From positions 62,001-126,000 of the forward strand of contig NZ_JAGXJW010000010.1 of NCBI RefSeq assembly GCF_019091135.1: a stretch of 64,000 nucleotides of DNA, given 5' to 3'. Positions 38,690 through 46,719 of the stretch are shown here, one piece after another; position 1 is the first letter of the stretch; every line of letters starts with the position of its first letter. The position numbers and the translations under genes are program-made. Source of the stretch: Cohnella sp. GbtcB17. Lineage in GTDB: Bacteria > Bacillota > Bacilli > Paenibacillales > Paenibacillaceae. Below the pieces are notes generated by a model. The model had not been told where the DNA came from. It ran no database searches and worked only from the letters and a program-made list of their open reading frames with translations.

Positions 38690-38738
38690 CAAACAAAAGG
38701 GCGCCCAATTCCGCCTTGAAAGGTCAAAATCGGGCGCC
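38690..38738 (-). terminator. Intrinsic terminator after glyA
   Basis: GGCGCCCAATT (38700-38710) and AATCGGGCGCC (38728-38738) pair with one mismatch; the minus strand continues CTTTTGTTTG. It ends the rpiB-ywlG-glyA unit just before the c-di-AMP leader starts. Confidence 0.8.
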
Positions 38739-38774
38739 TGTACCTGTTTTTAGGCGGTTTGGCCGGGATAAATC

Positions 38775-40025
38775 TTAGTATTCAAGACCTTGGTAAAGCG
38801 GATATTGCGCGGCGAGCTCGCGCACGAGCTTGCGCGCCTCTTCCAGCTTGGTCTCGTCCTTGGCGTTCTTCAGCGTGATGGCGATCGCTTGGCCGATCTT
38901 TTTCATCGCCGCTGCATCCATGCCGCGCGAAGTGACGGCCGGCGTTCCGATGCGGATGCCGCTCGTGATGAACGGGCTCGTCGGATCGAACGGGATTGCG
39001 TTTTTGTTGACGGTAATGCCGACGGAGTCGAGCACGTGCTCCGCATCCTTGCCCGTAATGTTCAGGTTGCGAGTGTCAACGAGCATCAGGTGGTTGTCCG
39101 TGCCGCCCGAGACCAGGTTGATGCCTTCTGCGATGAGCGACTCGGCAAGCGCCTTGGCGTTGGTCACGACGTTAGCCGCGTAGTCCTTGAAGGACGGCTG
39201 CAGCGCTTCGCCGAGCGCGACGGCCTTGGCCGCGATCGTATGCATGAGCGGACCGCCCTGCGTGCCGGGGAATACCGCTTTGTCGATCGCGGCCGCCCAA
39301 GGCTTGGTGCACAGAATCAGGCCGCCGCGCGGACCGCGCAGCGTCTTGTGCGTCGTCGTCGTCACGAAGTGCGCATGCGGCACCGGGCTCGGGTGCTGGC
39401 CGCCTGCCACGAGGCCGGCGATATGCGCCATGTCGACCATGAACAGGGCGCCTACGTCATTGGCGATCTGGCCGAGCGCTTCGAAGTCGATGATGCGCGG
39501 ATAAGCGCTCGCGCCGGCGACAATCATGCGCGGGCGGTGCTTGAACGCCGCTTTGCGGACTTCATCGTAGTTGATCGTGAACGTCGACTCGTCGACGCCG
39601 TAAGCGACGAAGTTGTACAGGATGCCCGAAGCGTTGACCGGGCTGCCGTGCGTCAGGTGACCCCCGTGCGCGAGGTTCATGCCGAGCACGGTATCGCCGG
39701 GCTGAAGCGCCGCAAGGTATACGGCGAGGTTCGCCTGCGCGCCGGAGTGCGGCTGCACGTTGGCATGCTCGGCGCCGAACAGTTCCTTCGCGCGGTTGCG
39801 GGCGATTTCTTCGGGAATGTCGACGTATTCGCAGCCGCCGTAGTAACGCTTGCCCGGGTAGCCTTCGGCATACTTGTTGGTGAGCACGGTGCCCATCGCT
39901 TCGAGGACGGCCTCGCTCACGATGTTTTCGGACGCGATCAGCTCGAGGTTGTCGCGTTGGCGGCCGAGCTCGAGGTTAAGGGCTTTGACGATCTCGGGAT
40001 CTTGCTTGCGCAGATTGGCGGTCAT
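38775..40025 (-). CDS. glyA: Serine hydroxymethyltransferase
   Basis: A 416-residue PLP enzyme interconverting serine and glycine while charging tetrahydrofolate with a one-carbon unit. [52 protein letters not shown] and the PLP-binding Lys in [15 protein letters not shown] (about 231) are intact. AGGAGG precedes ATG at 40025. It is the third gene of the unit headed by a ZTP riboswitch, which fits one-carbon control because ZTP signals formyl-tetrahydrofolate shortage. Confidence 0.98.
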   Translation of the reverse strand: MTANLRKQDPEIVKALNLELGRQRDNLELIASENIVSEAVLEAMGTVLTNKYAEGYPGKRYYGGCEYVDIPEEIARNRAKELFGAEHANVQPHSGAQANLAVYLAALQPGDTVLGMNLAHGGHLTHGSPVNASGILYNFVAYGVDESTFTINYDEVRKAAFKHRPRMIVAGASAYPRIIDFEALGQIANDVGALFMVDMAHIAGLVAGGQHPSPVPHAHFVTTTTHKTLRGPRGGLILCTKPWAAAIDKAVFPGTQGGPLMHTIAAKAVALGEALQPSFKDYAANVVTNAKALAESLIAEGINLVSGGTDNHLMLVDTRNLNITGKDAEHVLDSVGITVNKNAIPFDPTSPFITSGIRIGTPAVTSRGMDAAAMKKIGQAIAITLKNAKDETKLEEARKLVRELAAQYPLYQGLEY

Positions 40026-40117
40026 GGTTGGTCCTCCTTAGGTTATAAGAAAAAGTTGATTTATGGTAAGGGATGGTTGTTGAAAAAGCGTTCGCATGGC
40101 GGCGGCTGTTCGGCGCG

Positions 40118-40150
40118 CCGTTAGCCGAATTTATCGGCTATCTCGCCGGA
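40118..40150. repeat. Single copy of the CCGGCTATCTC-type hairpin element
   Basis: GTTAGCCGAATTTATCGGCT followed by ATCTCGCC: an AGCCGA...TCGGCT hairpin closely resembling the three-copy sub-array at 55847-55985. It lies between glyA and ywlG, two same-direction genes, so read-through may be modulated. Confidence 0.6.
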
Positions 40151-40178
40151 ATAGAGGCCATAGCGGCTCGTCGGCGAC

Positions 40179-40772
40179 TCAGTCGCAGGTGCCCGACGGT
40201 GGCGCCTGCGTCGCAGGAGGCGCGTACACCGCGCGCTCGCCGCCGATCAACTTCGGCCGCGCGTAGGCCATCGTCACCCGCGCCTCGCCGATCCAGCGGC
40301 CGGAAGGCCTTACCGGCACGGCGACGGGTCGCAGGTGCATGCCGATCATCGTTTCGCCGATATCGAGTCCGGCGTCGACGGAGACCGCTTCGACGAGGCA
40401 AGGATCCGCCAACTGACTGTAAGCATAGGCCGCCATGGAGCCGCCGGCCTTGGGTACCGGCACGGCCGATACGATCGTCCAGCCCCGGGCCTTGGCCAAG
40501 CTTCGCTCGGTCACGAGCGCGCGATTCAGATGCTCGCAGCATTGCCACACCGTCTCGAAGCCCAGCCGATCGCGCACGCGCCGCACGCCCTCGTAGATCT
40601 CGCGGGCGACGGCCGGCGCTCCGGACGTACCGATCCGGCGGCCCTGCACCTCGCTCGTGCTGACGCCCAGCACGACGATCTGTCCCGCGCCCAAAGCCGC
40701 GGCTTCGGCCAGCTCGGACAGCGCTTTTTCCACTTGGCCCGACACGGTCAACGCTTGGTCTTGATCAGTCAT
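40179..40772 (-). CDS. ywlG: YwlG family (TIGR01440, DUF436) protein
   Basis: A 197-residue member of the DUF436/TIGR01440 family of unknown function that is almost always linked to glyA and rpiB in Bacillales. Conserved blocks: VVLGVSTSEVQGRRIGTSG, FQ-like CCEHLNRALVTER, VPVPKAGGSMAAYAY, EAVSVDAGLDIGETMIGMHLRPVAVPVR. GGGAGG lies about 13 nt upstream of ATG at 40772. No function should be inferred beyond this genomic link to one-carbon metabolism. Confidence 0.93.
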   Translation of the reverse strand: MTDQDQALTVSGQVEKALSELAEAAALGAGQIVVLGVSTSEVQGRRIGTSGAPAVAREIYEGVRRVRDRLGFETVWQCCEHLNRALVTERSLAKARGWTIVSAVPVPKAGGSMAAYAYSQLADPCLVEAVSVDAGLDIGETMIGMHLRPVAVPVRPSGRWIGEARVTMAYARPKLIGGERAVYAPPATQAPPSGTCD

Positions 40773-40797
40773 CGTCGCTTCGCGCCTCCCTGTCCGT

Positions 40798-41256
40798 TCA
40801 AGGATGAAGTGCCTGCTGCTCTTCGATCGCCTTGACCTTGTTCAGCCGGCCGACATGGCGCGGACCTTCGGAGAAGGGCGTGTCCAGCCAGACGCGCACG
40901 ATCTCCTCGGCGACGCCGGGACCGATGACGCGCTCGCCCATCGCAAGCACGTTGGTGTCGTTATGCTCGCGCGTAGCCTTGGCCGAAAACAGATCGTGCA
41001 CGAGCGCGCAGCGGATGCCCGGCGTCTTGTTCGCCGCGATCGACATGCCGATCCCGGTGCCGCAGATCAGAATTCCCCTGTCCGCTTCTCCGCTGACGAC
41101 TTTGTCGCATACGGGCACGGCATAATCCGGATAATCCACCGAATCCGCGCAATCGCATCCAAGATCGATAATCCGGTAACCCTGCGCTTCCAGGAACGGG
41201 ACGATGACGTCCTTCAAACGGTAACCCGCGTGGTCGGCGCCGATAGCGATGATCAT
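40798..41256 (-). CDS. rpiB: Ribose 5-phosphate isomerase B
   Basis: A 152-residue RpiB interconverting ribose 5-phosphate and ribulose 5-phosphate. The N-terminal IGADHAGYRLKDVI, the DCADSVDYPDYA block and the active-site region GILICGTGIGMSIAANK (catalytic Cys about 66) are intact. GGGAGG precedes ATG at 41256. First gene of the ZTP-riboswitch operon; it supplies ribose phosphate for purine synthesis, coherent with ZTP control. Confidence 0.97.
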   Translation of the reverse strand: MIIAIGADHAGYRLKDVIVPFLEAQGYRIIDLGCDCADSVDYPDYAVPVCDKVVSGEADRGILICGTGIGMSIAANKTPGIRCALVHDLFSAKATREHNDTNVLAMGERVIGPGVAEEIVRVWLDTPFSEGPRHVGRLNKVKAIEEQQALHP

Positions 41257-41316
41257 GACTGTACCTACCTCCCTTGATTGTCAGATGTATTATACCGAAT
41301 TTGCCGCAAAAAGACG

Positions 41317-41350
41317 AAAAAGAGCACACGTGCTCAAAGCACGCTGCTCT
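41317..41350 (-). terminator. Terminator (expression platform) of the ZTP riboswitch
   Basis: AGAGCA-CACGTGCT...AGCACG-TGCTCT stem (41321-41350) followed by TTTTTCG on the minus strand, 65 bp before rpiB. Confidence 0.85.
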
Positions 41351-41423
41351 CTGCCCAGGCGACCGGCCGACATTCCGGTGCTCCACTGTGGTTAATCCCA
41401 CTTGTGTCGCCAGTTACACCGGA
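41351..41423 (-). ncRNA. ZTP (pfl-type) riboswitch aptamer
   Basis: On the minus strand: CCGGTGTAACTGGCGACA, then GTGGGATTAACCAC, GTGGAGCACCGG, a short linker and GCCGGTCGCCTGGGCA. These are the two conserved halves of the pfl motif, ending in the diagnostic CGCCTGGGCA. ZTP/ZMP binding normally turns on one-carbon and purine genes by preventing the following terminator. Confidence 0.88.
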
Positions 41424-41441
41424 ACTGCAACTTGTAGCTAC

Positions 41442-41470
41442 ATCATAACGAAGGAAAATGCCGAAGTCAA
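41442..41470 (-). promoter_or_regulatory. Sigma-A promoter of the rpiB-ywlG-glyA unit
   Basis: TTGACT (41470-41465), 17 bp, TATGAT (41447-41442) on the minus strand. The predicted start, near 41435, is just before the ZTP aptamer. Confidence 0.85.
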
Positions 41471-41529
41471 TCGAAAATAGACTATAATCAACCTTATCAA
41501 AGCTTACGACGGTTCAGTAAGGAGCGAGC

Positions 41530-42144
41530 ATGAACAATTTGCTGATTACCGGATACCGCGCGCACGAGCTCGGCATTTTCGGACAGAAACACAAGGGCAT
41601 TCCTTATATTCGCAAGGCCATCGAGAACAAGCTCGTCCCCTTATTGGAAGAAGGTCTGGAATGGGTCATCACCCCCGGACAGTACGGAGTCGATCTGTGG
41701 GCCTGCGAATCGGTCATCGCATTAAAAAAGGATTATCCGCAGCTGCGGCTGTCGATTCTGACGGCATTCGAAGGCCAGGAGGAGAAGTGGAGCGAGGACA
41801 AGCAGGAATATTACCGCGGCATTCTGAAGGATGTGGACTATTACGGCGCCGTGAGCAAGCAGCCCTACAGCGGTCCCTGGCAGTTTGCGGCGCGGGACGA
41901 CCTGCTTCTGCGCAAAACGGAAGGCATCATCCTCGTCTATGACGAGGAAGCCGGAGACGCCAGCCCGAAGTTCATGAAGGAAAAGGCGCTGCGCAAAAAC
42001 CGGGAGGACGGTTACCTCTATCTCTCCGTCAGCTCGGAGGACATTCAAAGCGCGGCCAACGAGGAGCAGTACGACATGACGGACGGGATCGGCGAAGCGG
42101 AAAACCTCGAGGAGCGAAGCGGCGACTGGAATGACGAGATTTGA
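41530..42144 (+). CDS. ypsA: YpsA/DUF1273 SLOG-family protein
   Basis: A 204-residue protein of the YpsA family (DUF1273) with a SLOG-type Rossmann fold: LLITGYRAHELGIFGQKH at the start, WVITPGQYGVDLWACE (nucleotide/ligand loop) and RDDLLLRKTEGIILVYDEE. The last 25 residues are acidic. AAGGAG lies 8 nt before the ATG. In B. subtilis ypsA is elsewhere and is linked to cell division; here it is a plus-strand insertion between rpiB and ywlE. A terminator follows. Confidence 0.9.
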   Translation: MNNLLITGYRAHELGIFGQKHKGIPYIRKAIENKLVPLLEEGLEWVITPGQYGVDLWACESVIALKKDYPQLRLSILTAFEGQEEKWSEDKQEYYRGILKDVDYYGAVSKQPYSGPWQFAARDDLLLRKTEGIILVYDEEAGDASPKFMKEKALRKNREDGYLYLSVSSEDIQSAANEEQYDMTDGIGEAENLEERSGDWNDEI

Positions 42145-42212
42145 TTGGAGCCCGGGTTGCTTCGTCGCCGAAGCCCTGTTAAACTGGTGTCACAAATACG
42201 GTCGCAAAGCAT

Positions 42213-42256
42213 GCGCCGCCAGTTCTCATCCGAGAGCTTGCGGCGCTTTTCTATTT
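42213..42256 (+). terminator. Intrinsic terminator after ypsA
   Basis: GCGCCGC (42213-42219) pairs with GCGGCGC (42240-42246), followed by TTTTCTATTTT. Confidence 0.82.
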
Positions 42257-42279
42257 TCCGAGGAGCGTGACGATCCGAG

Positions 42280-43167
42280 ATGGCGCCGCACGACGAAGCC
42301 TTCAAAAAGCTGCTGCAAGCTTTTTTCGCCGAATTCATAGCCTTGTTTTTTCCCGAGCTTCATCGACTGATCGACTTCACCCATACCCGCTTTCTCATGC
42401 AGGAGCTGCTGGTCGACGTCGTCGGAGGCGAGAGGCGCACGGTGGATTTGCTGGTCGAAGTGCGCTTGCATGGCAGAAACGTCTTCATCCTCATTCATCT
42501 GGAGCCTCAATCTTATGCGCAGGCGGATTTCGGAGAGCGGATGTTCCTGTACTTCGCAAGGTTGCTCGAACGGTACCGCAAAACGTATAAGGTAATCCTC
42601 CCCGTAGCCGTCTTCACCGGAAGCCGCGCCAGAGACGAGCCGGGCGGATATACGATGCGCTTCGAGGAGGAGAGCATCGTCGAATTCCGCTACCGCAAGC
42701 TTGAACTGGCTCGCCTGGATTGGCGGCGCTTCGCCAAGTCGGATAATCCCGTAGCCGCTGCGCTGTTGTCGCGGATGGTTTATAATCAAAGAGACAGGCG
42801 CGAGCTTCGCTTGGCCTACCTGAAGATGTTGGCGAGAATTCAACCGAAGCTGGACGACGCCAAACTGGCGCTTGTCATGTCGATCGCGGACCTCTATTAC
42901 CGGCCCGAAGCCGAGGAGGACCGGTCCATTTTGCGCGAGCTGCATGCCCGCGATCCGAAGGAGGCCGAACGCGTCATGGAATTGATGCCCGCATGGAAGC
43001 GCTGGGGGTATGAGGAAGGCTTGGAGGAAGGGCTGGAAAAAGGCATTGAAGCCGGCCGCGCCGAGAGCGTGCGCAAGCTGCTGGCCAAGGGCTTTACGCC
43101 GGGACAGATCGCAGACCTGCTCGACCTGCCGCAGGAAGAGATCGCGAAGCTGCGAGATTCGCATTAA
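42280..43167 (+). CDS. Rpn-family (PD-(D/E)XK) recombination-promoting nuclease / transposase-like protein
   Basis: A 295-residue protein of the Rpn/YhgA-like group: N-terminal HDEAFKKLLQAFFAEFIALFFPE, then RRTVDLLVEVRLHGRNVFILIHLEPQ, where Asp and Glu-x-x-His/Glu positions correspond to the nuclease core, and RMFLYFARLLERY. The C-terminus has the family's Gly/Glu repeat (YEEGLEEGLEKGIEAGRAES) and a small helix-turn-helix-like end (LAKGFTPGQIADLLDLPQEE). Such genes occur in variable copy number in Paenibacillaceae. GGAG lies about 14 nt upstream of the ATG, a weak site. Confidence 0.85.
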   Translation: MAPHDEAFKKLLQAFFAEFIALFFPELHRLIDFTHTRFLMQELLVDVVGGERRTVDLLVEVRLHGRNVFILIHLEPQSYAQADFGERMFLYFARLLERYRKTYKVILPVAVFTGSRARDEPGGYTMRFEEESIVEFRYRKLELARLDWRRFAKSDNPVAAALLSRMVYNQRDRRELRLAYLKMLARIQPKLDDAKLALVMSIADLYYRPEAEEDRSILRELHARDPKEAERVMELMPAWKRWGYEEGLEEGLEKGIEAGRAESVRKLLAKGFTPGQIADLLDLPQEEIAKLRDSH

Positions 43168-43170
43168 AAT

Positions 43171-43206
43171 AGCGCCGCGCGCCCCTAATGTGGAGCACGC
43201 GGCGCT
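43171..43206. terminator. Hairpin between convergent Rpn and ywlE genes
   Basis: AGCGCCGCG (43171-43179) and CGCGGCGCT (43198-43206) form a 9-bp stem. The minus side continues ATTTTAATG, the plus side TTTGCCG, so it is a moderate bidirectional terminator. Confidence 0.65.
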
Positions 43207-43238
43207 TTGCCGTTCGATACTGACGCTTCGGCATTCCT

Positions 43239-43823
43239 CTAATCTGCAGCCTGCCGCCCGCCAAAGGCCCGTTCGATCGCCTCGCGAATCTCCCGCGCGC
43301 AAGCCTCGTACACCGCAAGCGGCCCGCCGTACGGATCCGCGATGTCCAGATCGGGCGCGCGGCGCGACAGCTCGGTCAGGCGTTGCTTGTCCCGCTCGGG
43401 GAACGGCTTGCCCAGCGCCAATGCTACCTGAAATTCCGCATGAAGACGGTCCATCTCCTGCAAATCCGGCAGCAGCGCTTCGCTCTGACGCGCATATTCC
43501 TTGAGCGTATAGGTCTTGGACGCCGCATGCGGATACCGCTCCGCGATCGCGCGCTTATGAGAGACAGTCATCGTCAAGATAAGGTCCGCCCACTCTACAT
43601 CCGCTCGGTCAAGCCTTGTCGAAGCGCCGGGCAGCGCAACGCGGGTGCGTCTCAGCGTCTCCGCCGCATTCGTTGAGATCGGCATGCCCGATTGGGCGGC
43701 CACCCCTGCGGATCGCACTTCCATCTCGGTACCCGTCCGTGCCGCCCAATCGCGCAGCAGCGCTTCGGCCATCGGACTCCGACAGGTATTCCCGGTACAA
43801 ACCATCAATATACGCCGCATCAT
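43239..43823 (-). CDS. ywlE: Protein-arginine-phosphatase (YwlE-type low-molecular-weight phosphatase)
   Basis: A 194-residue LMW-PTP-fold enzyme that removes phosphate from phospho-arginine in proteins, opposing McsB. The P-loop is CTGNTCRSP at residues 9-17, with the Thr that marks arginine rather than tyrosine specificity. The general-acid Asp lies in DIADPYGG near the C-terminus. It is longer than the B. subtilis protein, with about 35 extra residues in the middle. Two adjacent ATGs (43823, 43820) follow GGAGG; the second has better spacing. Locus position matches B. subtilis. Confidence 0.93.
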   Translation of the reverse strand: MMRRILMVCTGNTCRSPMAEALLRDWAARTGTEMEVRSAGVAAQSGMPISTNAAETLRRTRVALPGASTRLDRADVEWADLILTMTVSHKRAIAERYPHAASKTYTLKEYARQSEALLPDLQEMDRLHAEFQVALALGKPFPERDKQRLTELSRRAPDLDIADPYGGPLAVYEACAREIREAIERAFGGRQAAD

Positions 43824-43876
43824 CCTAGCCTCCTCTTTCGGACGGTTCTTCGCCTCGTCGCTTTATAGTGAACTAG

Positions 43877-44434
43877 TTATATCAAAAAGAGCAGGCCGAA
43901 TGCAAACAAAATGACCCCGCCGAACGCCTCTCCGTATCCGCCGAGCGACTGGCTCACGCGTGTTCCCAGCAGCAGCCCCAGCACGCTCATCGCTCCGCCG
44001 ACGAATCCGAACATGAGCACCGTGAACATCATATGCGCGGAAAACATGCCGAGCGAAACGCCGACCGAAAAAGCGTCGATGCTCACGCTAAGCGCGAACA
44101 CGAGCATCCCCCAAAATGTCCGATGGCTGAACGACGAGACCGCTTCCCCGCGAATCGCGCTGTACACCATATGTCCGCCAAGGAGCAGCAAAAGCGCGCC
44201 TGCTGCCGACGTGGCGACGCCGCCCAATAGTCCGCTCACGTAATGCCCGGTCAGCATGCCGCCGAGCGGCATCAGTACGTGGAACAAAGCGATCAAGGCG
44301 CTCAGCTTGAGCACGTCCAGCTTGCGGACGCCCTTCAGCCCGATCCCGATGCCGAGCGAGAAGGCATCCATCCCGAGCGCGACCGCCATAATGCCGATCG
44401 TAATCAAATGCCCTGCTGCCGCAGACCATTCCAT
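43877..44434 (-). CDS. MntP-like manganese efflux pump (YwlD position)
   Basis: A 185-residue protein of six membrane helices in two repeated halves, with the family's Asp-containing motifs: MAVALGMDAFSLGIGIGL in helix 1 and ALSVSIDAFSVGVSLGM in helix 4. This is the MntP/YtaF-type fold. I placed the start at ATG 44434 (MEWSAAAGH), 7 nt after AAGGGGG; the longer frame upstream has no site. Manganese export is family knowledge; other divalent metals are possible. Confidence 0.87.
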   Translation of the reverse strand: MEWSAAAGHLITIGIMAVALGMDAFSLGIGIGLKGVRKLDVLKLSALIALFHVLMPLGGMLTGHYVSGLLGGVATSAAGALLLLLGGHMVYSAIRGEAVSSFSHRTFWGMLVFALSVSIDAFSVGVSLGMFSAHMMFTVLMFGFVGGAMSVLGLLLGTRVSQSLGGYGEAFGGVILFAFGLLFLI

Positions 44435-44670
44435 GCTATAGCCCCCTTGTCCAGCTAGCCCGATATAGGGAGCATATGCGGACAAGGCGGCGAACATGAC
44501 CCGACGAAAGGCAGGTAAAGCGGTTTGTGCCAGAAGGAGAGCCATGCGCATGTCGAGGCTGCGAGCTTAGTACGGGTGGACGCGGGAGAGTGACGCTGCG
44601 AGCGGGAGCGTTCAGGCTCGCGTCTGGCGGCGAGCCAAAATTGAGTTGCGGCGCCCTTTGACGGCGCCGA

Positions 44671-45828
44671 TCAGACCGGCAGCGCGCGGCCGCCGGCCGC
44701 CTTGCGCATGCGGTTCATGAGCGCGGCCCCGATGCCTTCCTCCGGGAAGGCCTCGGCCGCGATGAACCGCAGGCCGCGCGCGTCGCATTCGCGCAGCGCC
44801 GCGTACAGCGCCTGCGCGGCGGCGGCCGGCGCCGCGCGCGGACCCAGCGCGAGGACGGCGTCCGCGCTATAAAACCCGGCGTGCTCGTCGCAGCACAGCA
44901 CGCCCGCAGGCTCGCCCCGCCGCCGCGCGTCGTCGACGGCGGCCTGCACCGCGGCGCGCACGGCCGCAGGCGCGCCGCTCGCGATCGCCATTACGCCCTG
45001 CGGGGCGTAATGGGCGTACTTCACGCCGGGCGAGCGCGGCGCGCCCGCGGCCCCCGCTGCTGGCGCCGCATCGGCCCCGACGGCATCCATCGCGCTGGCG
45101 GCGCCGGGGGCGTCAGCCGAGCCCGAGGCTGCGGCCTCGCCGTCGCCAGCCGCGGTCTCCCCGCCCGCGCTGGGCGCCACGATGCGGGCCGCCTCGCCCG
45201 CCGCCGCCTGCAACTGCTCGGCCGTCACGCCGCCCGGCCGCAAAATGTGCACGTCGCCCCCGAGCACACGGACGACGGTCGACTCCACGCCGACGCCGGT
45301 CGGACCGCCGTCGAGCACGCCGTCGATGCGCCCGTCGAGATCGTCGCGCACATGGCTCGCGAGCGTCGGGCTCGGCCGGCCCGAGCGGTTGGCGCTGGGC
45401 GCCGCGACCGGGCAGCCCGCGGCCGCGATCAGCCGCCGCGCGATGTCGTGCGCCGGCACGCGCACGGCGACCGTGTCGAGGCCCGCCGTCACGCGGGCGG
45501 CGACCGCCCCGGGCCGCACGGGCAGCACCAGCGTGAGCGGCCCCGGCCAGAAGGCGGCCATAAGCGCCCGCTCCAGCGGCGACACCTCGGCGGCCAGCGC
45601 ATCCACGTCCGCCGCATCCGCCAGATGCACGATCAGCGGATTGTCCGAAGGCCTGCCCTTGGCCGCGAAGATCCGCTCCGCCGCGGCTTCGCTCCGCGCG
45701 TCCGCCCCGAGCCCGTACACCGTCTCGGTCGGAAACGCCACGACGCCGCCTGCGGCAAGCGCCGCGGCGGCTTCGTTCAGGCCGGCATCTCCGTCGGCCG
45801 GCGTCCAGTATTTCGTCTTCGTATGCAT
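44671..45828 (-). CDS. tsaC: Threonylcarbamoyl-AMP synthase, long Sua5/YwlC type
   Basis: A 385-residue enzyme that makes threonylcarbamoyl-AMP from threonine, bicarbonate and ATP for the tRNA t6A37 modification. The YrdC core has GGVVAFPTETVYGLGADA, AKGRPSDNPLIVHLAD and PSANRSGRPSPT; the C-terminal Sua5 domain starts near 265. Between them is an unusually long Ala/Gly/Asp linker (AAGDGEAAASGSADAPGAAS and onward) encoded by extremely GC-rich DNA. GAGGGA precedes ATG at 45828. It sits at the ywlC position of the Bacillus order. Confidence 0.95.
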   Translation of the reverse strand: MHTKTKYWTPADGDAGLNEAAAALAAGGVVAFPTETVYGLGADARSEAAAERIFAAKGRPSDNPLIVHLADAADVDALAAEVSPLERALMAAFWPGPLTLVLPVRPGAVAARVTAGLDTVAVRVPAHDIARRLIAAAGCPVAAPSANRSGRPSPTLASHVRDDLDGRIDGVLDGGPTGVGVESTVVRVLGGDVHILRPGGVTAEQLQAAAGEAARIVAPSAGGETAAGDGEAAASGSADAPGAASAMDAVGADAAPAAGAAGAPRSPGVKYAHYAPQGVMAIASGAPAAVRAAVQAAVDDARRRGEPAGVLCCDEHAGFYSADAVLALGPRAAPAAAAQALYAALRECDARGLRFIAAEAFPEEGIGAALMNRMRKAAGGRALPV

Positions 45829-45876
45829 GTCCGTCCCTCGCGTTTCTTCAAGTTAGGACGATTATATCACAGCGTT

Positions 45877-46605
45877 TCAGGAGAACAACGATCCGATGAA
45901 GCTGAACAGCTTCTTAAGCAGCACGAGCAGGAAAAACTCGGCCTTCGGCTTCTCCGCGGGCACGGCCGCGGCGATGACGCCGTCTTCCTGCGCCGCGTTC
46001 GCGGACGCTTGCTTGATCTTGGCAGCGTGGCTTGGGTCGTTTTTTTGCGCGGCTGCCGTCTGCTTGGCAGAAGTCTTGTCGTCCGAGACGGCCGGCTCGT
46101 CCGCTTTAACCGAGGCGGCCAGGCACAGCGGCGGGAACAGCACGCACCACCAATTGGCGCCGCCGCCCTTGCCGAGCGTAATCCGAAGCGCTTCGTACTG
46201 ACCCGCCGGATACGTCTTGCCCTCGAACGTTTTCGCCGGAAAGTCCACGACCGCAAGCTCCGTTTTTTCGCCGTAACCGGCCTTGGCATTCTTCAGCGAC
46301 TTGTTCGCCGCCGCCTCGACGTCCGCGAGCCGCGAACGAATGAGCGCGCGCGCTTCTTCAATCGTGCCCGGCATCTCGCCCCAGGACTCGATCAACGCGG
46401 AAACGTCGTCCCGCACCCCGCGCTTGATCGCTTGATCGCGATCGCTGTCCGAATTGGCGATGATCCGGATGCGGATCGCCTGGTTCGGTATCGTATCGTC
46501 GCCTTCGGCGTCCGCCGAGGCGCGGTTCACTGCCAATGTGGAAAAGCCCGACAGACCGATAAGAAGAAGAAAAAGAAAAGGACCATAATGACGAAGACCA
46601 CGCAT
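45877..46605 (-). CDS. spoIIR: Stage II sporulation protein R (SpoIIR)
   Basis: A 242-residue forespore-made signal protein that triggers SpoIIGA to activate pro-sigma-E in the mother cell. An N-terminal export segment (about 8-27) is followed by the SpoIIR core: IRIRIIANSDSDRDQAIKRGVRDDV, KAGYGEKTELAVVDFPAKTF, YPAGQYEALRITLGKGGGANWWCVLFPPLC. A C-terminal hydrophobic stretch (FFLLVLLKKLFSFIGSLF) is present. Located between prmC and ywlC as in B. subtilis. AAGGAG precedes the ATG, and a sigma-F/G-like promoter lies upstream. Confidence 0.95.
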   Translation of the reverse strand: MRGLRHYGPFLFLLLIGLSGFSTLAVNRASADAEGDDTIPNQAIRIRIIANSDSDRDQAIKRGVRDDVSALIESWGEMPGTIEEARALIRSRLADVEAAANKSLKNAKAGYGEKTELAVVDFPAKTFEGKTYPAGQYEALRITLGKGGGANWWCVLFPPLCLAASVKADEPAVSDDKTSAKQTAAAQKNDPSHAAKIKQASANAAQEDGVIAAAVPAEKPKAEFFLLVLLKKLFSFIGSLFS

Positions 46606-46667
46606 CGTTCTCGCTCCTTGTGCGCACCCGTCGGTGCGGCCGATGCGTTCCGGAACGGCTTAGTCCT

Positions 46668-46696
46668 CATTATGTCCTTCTCTCGAATCTGTAAAC
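46668..46696 (-). promoter_or_regulatory. Sigma-F/G-like forespore promoter candidate of spoIIR
   Basis: GGACATAATG (46677-46668) fits the forespore -10 consensus GGnnAnAnTR; GTTTA 14 bp upstream (46696-46692) fits the -35 with one mismatch. spoIIR is sigma-F controlled in B. subtilis. Confidence 0.5.
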
Positions 46697-46719
46697 CTAG
46701 CAGTTTATATTTAGTTTTT

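Noticed and set aside
42280..43167. Active transposon
   Set aside because: The Rpn-type protein has transposase-like ancestry, but no terminal inverted repeats or target duplications were seen around it; the flanking hairpins are terminators.
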